Source: Vigna angularis
Lineage: Eukaryota > Streptophyta > Magnoliopsida > Fabales > Fabaceae
DNA length: 64,000 bases
Direction of reading: 5' to 3'
NCBI RefSeq assembly: GCF_016808095.1
Contig: NC_068970.1
Span: forward strand, 19,450,501-19,514,500
The position numbers and the translations under genes were made by a program. Each line of letters starts with the position of its first letter. Positions within the stretch are counted from its first letter, which is position 1. This document shows positions 26,501 to 35,500 of the stretch, piece after piece. The notes under the pieces are model-generated. The model was not told where the DNA came from and ran no database searches. It worked only from the letters and a program-made list of their open reading frames with translations.

Positions 26501-29500
26501 GATATGTTCTTAACCATGACTCTGATACCATGTTGAATATAGTTAAAATAGGTACAAGAGTAATCTCCCTTGTGTAAAAAATAAACATAACGTATTTTAT
26601 ATAATGAAGAGAATACAGGCTAAACCCAAATTATAAATAATGATAGAGAAGAAATAATAATAGATAAACAAAAGATAGAAGATATATGATAAGATATCTA
26701 ATGTATCTAACAAAAGGCAATACCGAGATACATGCAAGACATTTGCAAATATTTAGTAACGATAAAAGACAAGTAAAACATAGATAAACAAGCAAGTCAG
26801 ACATCTAAATATAACACAGACTTCCCAAGATTTGCAAGCATAGCCTATCAATTTGCTCTTTGTATATCTAGAGTTTTTGAAATGAATGATGATCAAACCA
26901 TTCTTAAAGCAACCATAGTTTGTGTTCTCTAACCAAGAATCTCTCATTCCTATTATATTTTGCCATACGTTATGGTATCTTTCAGCTTCATGTTGAGCTC
27001 CATATACAGGCAAAAATATGCAATTTCAAGGAACCATCAGTTATACTCATCTTCCAAATTCTAAAGGACATGACCAACTGAGCTTGAGGAATGTATATAC
27101 TGCATTATTAGGAATTCCATGCATACAAGATGGTTTCTATGAAACTTACTGGTATTTCTTGATCTTCATTCTTAGAAATAAAAGCCTTGTAAGCTATGGG
27201 ACTCGTTTTTGCTATTTCTTGATAAACATGGCCTTGAAGATCCCCCAGGTGTCTTTCCCGTAGGTCAGAATCCTTGACAACCTAGAATTTCAACCAAAGG
27301 AAAATAATGTTAGGATTTAGGAAAAAGAATAGGTGATCACAAGTATGAAATATGAGTAAAGTAAAAAACTGATTAACACTAGAACTAGTAAATAGAAGAA
27401 GAAAACGGATTTTAGTCAAGAATTCAATTATTCAGACATGTCCTCTTTTCCATCTCTTTACTATCTAGGATTTAACTCTTTTGATGATAGAAAATGTGTA
27501 AAGGGAAAAAATAAGGGTTAAATTTGAACTAAAGTACAACACAAATTTAATCCACTTCAAATCAAGGGTGAAGAGGCCTTACTTTATCATTTTTGAGAAC
27601 TGAAATCCCTTTATCTCAACCCAATAACGTCAACTCTATGTAAAGAAAAAGAATATCTCATCTATGTGTACTTCATAGTTACTAAGACTTGAGAATTAAA
27701 CTGTAAAATAATTCTAGAGGATTTTATTGATCCCTCTCATAATCTTTTATTTATAAAAATAAATTGATACGAGAGTACATGATTAATAGGATAATCCTAA
27801 ACACAATATAATCATGATAAAAAGGGTAACCCTTGACGTAATATAATCATAATAAATAGGGTAAATATCCTAACACGAAGAAACAACAAGATCACTTCAA
27901 GCATAGTTATTAGAATTTGGGTTAGAGCTTTACATAATTCCACAAAATCAGTTTATAAGATGAGAACTATTCAAAACCTTATAAACACTACTTTGACCAT
28001 ATCTCTACTCATGTGGGATCCCAATCCACTAAGAGTTGATAATTTCACTCAATCTCTCTAGTTAGTCACTTTTGTATTCTGAGACACTACAGCCTAAGGT
28101 GACTGCAACTAAGTGTTGGAAGTCTCACATTGACTAGAGATAAGACTAATTTATAATATATAAGTGGATGCAAACCTCACCTTACAAGTCGGTTTCATGA
28201 GGTTGAGTTAGGCTTAATGTCTACTTCTTAACATGATATCAGAGTTATGTTAGAGCATATCCTAGCAATATTTGTTGTTTGTTGGGCATGTTGTTCCACC
28301 CGCTATTGGGCCGTTATCAGACCACCCATTAATGTCTAGTCTCACGCTCGAACAAGCCGATTTTGTGGGGTTGAATTAAGCTTAAAGTCCACTTCTTAAT
28401 ACTAAGGCTAACAATAGTCAATCTCTAGTCCAGATACTGATAAAACAAAAAAATGTTGTAAAGCCTATAAACCAAAAAAGTCAATGAACTTCAAGAGTAA
28501 AACATGATAAAATGGAAATAATTATTATACTTATAACTTGTGACAATTGAATCAATAATATGAAACATGAAGAAGCCTTTAAGCTCAAACCTCTAGCCCT
28601 CCGCACTTGGATGCAATTATCTGTGCTGTTTCAAAAGCTCTTTGCAAGTCAGAGGAATATATAACAGAGGCCTTAGCTTCCCTGGATAGTCTATCACCCA
28701 CCTCAATTTTAAAATTTACAATAATTAGGGTTACAAAAGCATAAACAAAACAGTGTTCCCTGAAAATGGAAGGCAAAAAGTGGAACTTACCACAGCTGCT
28801 TGCTCTCTTCCGTTTTCATTTAATTCAACATCCAGGTGTCCCTACACATGACTGAAATTTGAATATACCAAGGCCAGAAAATTCCAAAAGGAACCTCAAA
28901 TATAAGGAACAACGCACATGAAAAAAAAAATTAAATCAAAACACACAGATGATAGATACTAATATCATGTAGAAAGGCTAGGAGCCATAAAAAGCTATAA
29001 GCTATTCTAATTGCCCTTTCTAAGGTCCATCATTATTGAATAACTGACACACCCACAAGTTACCCACAATATTCCTTCTAAAAGTTATAATTTTATCTTT
29101 CAATTTATTAAGAAGTATGTGACTTTGATCGTTCCCTGCAACTGCAGAAATTTGTAACTTTTGGAAGAACACTCCATATTTTATTTTGAAGTCATATTTT
29201 GAAGAACACTGCATATTTCGCCGGTGTTTGTAGAGATGGTACATTGTCTTTTTATCGTCCATGTTATATTGAAGTACTTCCCAACACAAATAGTCATCAG
29301 AAAATAGTACCACAGATGGTATCTAATGAATACACTAATGAATTTAATAAATATTTTACAAATTATATTAATTATTTAGAAAGAAAGATACTTAAATCAA
29401 GTGAACACTTAACGTCACCAAAATCCAATTGAAGTGAGAAACTGTAAGGAAGTAGTTCGGGCGTGTACCACACAAACAGAGAATGATGACAGAGATGATA

Positions 29501-32500
29501 AAAATAGCAGAGTATGAAATTGATCTAAACACGTTATATTAACGTCACAGTAACATATTCAGATCAAAAACAGCGGAAGCAAAAATGAAAGAATAATGTG
29601 CGTACCTCCTGCCATTGCAATTTTGTAAATCTAAACACCGACAGCTTTGTTTTCTAAACCTTAACTCACTCAAACTCGATGGTGTGTTTTTTCTGAATAG
29701 AGGAGTAGGCTTAGTGATCAAAACTGAGAGTAACCCATTCCCTTATATAAAGTCTGGCCATCACAGGTTTCAAAATAAATGGGATTTACGTTTAAAAATA
29801 ATAACTGCTCCATAACCTCTATGCAGTTAAAAGGATAAAAATAATGGCTTAATGGACCACTTTATGTTCCTTAAAAATAGGAACTGAAAATGCTATAATA
29901 TTTATTTTATATTTAAAATAATGCTAACATTCTCCCACTTGGTCCATTTATCCAATTATTAACCACAACAATTGACAGAATATATACGAGTCATGGCGAT
30001 AGGTCCTCTGATAGTGAGTGTTATCTTCCATGTACCATAATATATATTTCTCTCAACATTAGCTCTCAACTTAATGCATAAACCATATGTTTATGCTAGA
30101 TCAAAACTAAATGATATCTTCTCAAAATAAATGTGCACAAAAACATATGAGAAAAACATCAAACTGAATAAGAGTTTCATTGAAAATAATAAATGTACTG
30201 ATAATGAAATTACATCGTGGAACCAAGTCCCATTTGCACTACATGATCCTTAAAATTCTTTGGTGGCATGCCTTTAGTTAAAGGATCAGCAATCATCAAC
30301 TCAGTGCTTATGTGTTCAATGACCACTTTCTTTTCCTTAACACGTTCTCTAATGGCTAAGTATTTGATGTCAATGTGCTTACTTCGACATCCACTTTTAT
30401 TGTTCTTAGCCATAAACACTGCAGCAGAGTTGTCACAGTACAACTTTAATGGCCTAGAAATAGAGTCCACAACTCTAAGCCCAGAAATGAAACTCTTTAA
30501 CCATACACCATGCGAGGTAGCCTCAAAACAAGAAACGAACTCAGCTTCCATAGTAGAAGTGGCAGTTAACGTCTGCTTGGCACTTCTCCAAGATACAGCT
30601 CCACCAGCTAACATAAAAATATAACCAGATGTTGATTTTCGTGAATCAACGCAGCCAGCATAGTCTGAATCGGAGTAGCCAATCACTTCCAAACATTCAG
30701 TTCGTCTATATATAAGCATGTAATCTTTTGTCCCTTGAAGATATCTCATTACCTTCTTTGCAGCTTTCCAGTGGTCAACACCTGGATTACTCTGATATCT
30801 TCCCAAAACTCCAACAACATATGCAATGTCAGGCCTAGTGCAAACCTGAGCATACATAAGGCTTCCAATAGCTGAAGCATATGGAATATTCTTCATGTGT
30901 TCCCGCTCAAAATCATTTTTTGGACATTGATTCAAATTGAGTTTATCACCCTTCACGATGGGAGCTACACTTGGTGAACAATTCTTCATGTTAAACCTCT
31001 CTAAAACTTTGTTGATATAGGTCTCTTGAGACAAACCCAAAATGCCTCGAGATCTTTCCCTATGGATCTTAATGCCAATGACATAAGATGCCTCTCCCAT
31101 ATCCTTCATGTCAAAGTTCTTTGAGAGAAATTGTTTCACTTCATACAACAAACCCTTATCGTTGGTTGCAAGCAAAATATCATCCACATATAATACAAGG
31201 AAACAAATCTTACTCCCACTGACCTTTTGGTATATACATTGATCCATGACATTTTCTTCAAAACCGAATGAAGTGATAACATCATGAAATTTTAGATACC
31301 ATTGGCGAGAGGCTTGTTTTAATCCATAGATGGATTTATTAAGCTTGCAAACTAAGTGCTCATTGTCTTTAGAAGAGAATCCTTCAGGTTGTTTCATGTA
31401 AAACTCTTCTTCCAGATGACCATTAAGGAATGCTGTTTTCACATCCATTTGATGTAACTCAAAATCAAAATGAGCTACTAATGCCATAATTACTCGGAAG
31501 GAATCTTTCTTAGATACAGGAGAAAAAGTCTCTGTGTAGTCAATTCCTTCTCTCTGATTGAACCCTTTGGCAACAAGTCTTGCCTTATGTCTCTCAATGT
31601 TGCCTTTTGAGTCTTTCTTGGTTTTAAAAACCCATCTACATCCAATGGATTTTACACCATTAGGCAACTGAACGAGATCCCAGACTTTGTTGGATGCCAT
31701 AGAATCCATCTCATCTTTCATGGCGTCATACCATAGTTCTGATTCTTTAGAACTCATGGCTTGTGAAACCGTTTCAGGATCATTTGCAGCTCCAATATTG
31801 TAGTCAACTTCTTGCAAATACACTACATAATCACTAGGAATTGCTGGCCTTTTAACTCTAGTAGATCTTCTTAATGTTGCCTCATCATTTCCTTGAGAAA
31901 ATTGTTGCTCAATTAACTGTTCAGTAGGTTGTTCAACACCATCTTGTTGTTCCTCATTAGCAACTTGATTTGTAAGGTCATTTTCAGCAGGTTGTGAAGC
32001 TTCAATTATTGTTTGTCTAACACCCAGTTGTGTTTGAGGGGTGTGAATGACAACCAATCTATCACTTGAGCTAGAGGGTTGAGCTTCATAGTGACCCCTT
32101 TCATTCCCAATGTTTGGAAACTGATCACTCCCACTAATCAAGTCATTCTCAAGAAATTTTGCATTTCTTGACTCCATAATCCTAGTGTTATGCGATGGAC
32201 AATAGAATCTATATCCCTTAGACTTTTCAGCATATCCAATGAAATACCCACTAATAGTCCTTGGATCTAGTTTCTTCTCTTGTGGATTATAAATTCTCAC
32301 TTCAGACGGACATCCCCAAACGCGTATATGTCGCAAACTTGGTTTCCAACCTTTGAATAACTCAAACGGTGTCTTTAAGACGGCCTTGGTTGGAACTCGA
32401 TTTAATATATACACAGCCGTTTTCAGTGCTTCAGTCCACAAGAATTGAGGAAGTTTTGAAGTACTCCTCATACTTCTCACCATGTCCATTAAAGTTCTGT

Positions 32501-35500
32501 TCCTTCTTTCTGCCACACCATTCTGATCTGGAGAACCAGGCATAGTGTATTGGGCAACAATTCCATGTTCTTGAAGAAACTTCGCAAACGGACCAGGTGC
32601 TTGTCCATTCTCCGTGTATCTACCGTAGTACTCTCCACCTCTATCTGATCTCACAATCTTAATTTTCTTTCCACATTGTAACTCTACTTCAACCTTAAAA
32701 ACTTTAAAGGCATCTAAGGCTTCATCCTTAGAACGAAGTAAGTACAGATACATGTATCGTGAGTAATCATCTATAAAGGTGATAAAGTATTTTGGACTAC
32801 TTGCATCCATATCCGGACAACAAATATCTGTATGAATAATTTCTAGTAAACTTGAACTTCTCTTAGCACCTCTTTTGGACTTGTTAGTTTGCTTACCCTT
32901 AATGCAATCCACGCAAGTCTCAAAATCAGTAAAATCCAAAGTACTAAGTACTCCTTCATTTACTAATCGCTTAATTCTCTCAATGGAGATATGTCCCAAT
33001 CTACGGTGCCATAAAACAGAAGAATCCTCATTCATAACACATCTTTTTAACCCAGCAGTAACGTGCATAGAATCATAAGCGACATTGTTTTGCAAAATAA
33101 TGGAATAAAGACCATCACACAATTCACCAAAACCAACAACTTTAGATTTATTCATTAAGGTAAAACCAGAATTTGAAAAATTAAAAGAAAAACCCAAAGG
33201 TATAAGTCTTGAAACAGAAATCAAATTCTTAGAAAAACAAGGAACATAAAATGTCTTTTCCAAATGCAAAACAAAACCACTACTTAAAACTAAGTTGCAC
33301 GTTCCAATGGCCTCCACATGTGAGCTCATCTTACTACCTGAGTAGATATATTGCTCACTTCCCACTGGCCTCCTTAGGTTTTGCATACCTTGTAATGTAT
33401 TAGAAACATGGATTGTAGAACCAGAATCAATCCACCATGTGTTATGATTAAAACTAGTCAAATTAGATTCATAACAGACAAAAGCAAATGGAGATTTATC
33501 AGATGTCGTAAACTGCTCATCAATAGCCCTTAGTAAATCTTTGACATTCTCATATTGGTCAACTGAACCCCGGATCCCAGCGGAAATGTTGGTTTTTATG
33601 AACGTTACGGAGAGACGATTTGACCTCTCCCATTTTTCATAAAGATTAATGGCATCTGGAGTGCTAGTATCCGTAATACCCGATGGTTCTGGTTCTCTAA
33701 TAGCATAGTCAATGTCCATCCAGCGTAAATGAAGAAAAACTTTTTCCTTCCAAACCTTATAACTATCTCCTTTCAACTCGGGAATACCACACTTGATATG
33801 AGAAAAATTCACAGATTGAGAAACTGCAAATTCAAAGTTACATGCTTATTATATAATTTGAGACTAAAATAAATGTCATGTTTACCAATGCAAGCATGTC
33901 TTTTCCAATGAGTTTATTAACATAAAACTTGCCTGTGGGCTAAAGTCTTACTCAATTAAACTCATTATCTTAATGATAAAACTATCAAATTATGTTCCTT
34001 TTTCTTAATTCTTGTGGGTAAATTAAGAAATATAATTTAATATTTTATCCTAATTAATCATATAAATATGAAAAAATTCCTGTGGGTAGATTTTATCATA
34101 TTAAATATAATTATTTACAACTAATGTTTCTCATGTAGCAAAACTTTATATACAATTTTAATTAATTAAAGATGTTGTGGCTACTCTTTAATTTATTAAA
34201 ATTATATTACTACCAAAACATTAATATTATATAAATATTTACATAAAATTCATAATATGCAAATATAGTAATAATAATGTATATTTTATTTGCACATATA
34301 ACAAGAAATATATACATACAAATAATATCTATAAAATATACATAATTATCAACCCAAAAACATTTAAACATATATATATATATATATATATATAACATGA
34401 TATGTTTGCGTATCATAAACACGTATTATTATAAAACGTGTTTTATATTATATGCTAAATAAAAATAATAATATTATTATTATTATTTAAACATAAAAGC
34501 ATGCATTAGCATTTAATGTATGCGTGCGAAATAAAGCTGCAGAGCATTCATCAGGTCATTAAATGACCTAAAAAAAAAAAAAAATTATGAATTCTCCAGT
34601 ACGTACAATTTATGAATTCTCTAGTACGTAGCAGAGGATTAATCCTCACTTTCATTATAATATTGCAACGCACAACAATCAAGAAAAGAATAGGGTTTAT
34701 AGACTACAGAAACCCTTTTAAACAATATGATCATGTACGCATCCCAATCAAAATAATTGCCTTTTACTGCAATTCTATAGAGGGGAAAGCTGAGAAAATT
34801 TCTAAGCCCAGCAATTAAATTGGAGACACGCAGTATGAAAAATTACAATGCTGTAACAGGTCATGAAATGACCCAAAAACTGAAACGCAGAAACAGGGTT
34901 CCTCTTTATATTAAAGAGATGAAGTCCTGAAACGGGAGAGAAAGAAAAAACGAACAGACAGAAACTGTTCATCGGCTTTAGACGAATCCTCTCCATCAGG
35001 TTTCAGTTTTATTTTTCGCTTTTACCGTTTAAGATTACAAAAATTGTAATCAATTTAACGTTAATTTGGGAATTTTGTTTGGATTAAATGAATCAAAATA
35101 ATAAAACCCATAAATAAATAAAAAATCCAAATCAACAAAAACATGCAAGGCAGAGGAATAAACAAAGCTCTGATACCAAATGATAAAAATAGCAGAGTAT
35201 GAAATTGATCTAAACACGTTATATTAACGTCACAGTAACATGTTCAGATCAAAAACAGCGGAAGCAAAAATGAAAGAATAATGTGCGTACCTCCTGCCAT
35301 TGCAATTTTGTAAATCTAAACACCGACAGCTTTGTTTTCTAAACCTTAACTCACTCAAACTCGATGGTGTGTTTTTTCTGAATAGAGGAGTAGGCTTAGT
35401 GATCAAAACTGAGAGTAACCCATTCCCTTATATAAAGTCTGGCCATCACAGGTTTCAAAATAAATGGGATTTACGTTTAAAAATAATAACTGCTCCATAA

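Larger units (their letters stand above)
24615..26712 (-). mobile_element. Composite Copia-like element in intron 5
   Basis: Two LTRs of 181-182 bp (24615-24795 and 26531-26712) are flanked by the same 5-bp duplication AAAGG (24610-24614 and 26713-26717). The right LTR is TG...CA; the left has lost the G of TG. A primer-binding site in minus sense (CTCTGATACCA, 26520-26530) touches the right LTR, and a purine tract (minus sense) touches the left, so it reads on the minus strand. The interior is a mosaic: an RNase H fragment, TRIM-like LTRs, a hAT-like piece and an SDH3-like fragment. The two LTRs differ at many positions, so the insertion is old compared with the 29496-35614 Copia element. 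Confidence 0.8.

Noticed and set aside
29615..29815. 66-aa plus-strand frame, present identically at 35300-35500
   Set aside because: It lies inside the Copia LTRs, antisense; the identity reflects LTR identity.
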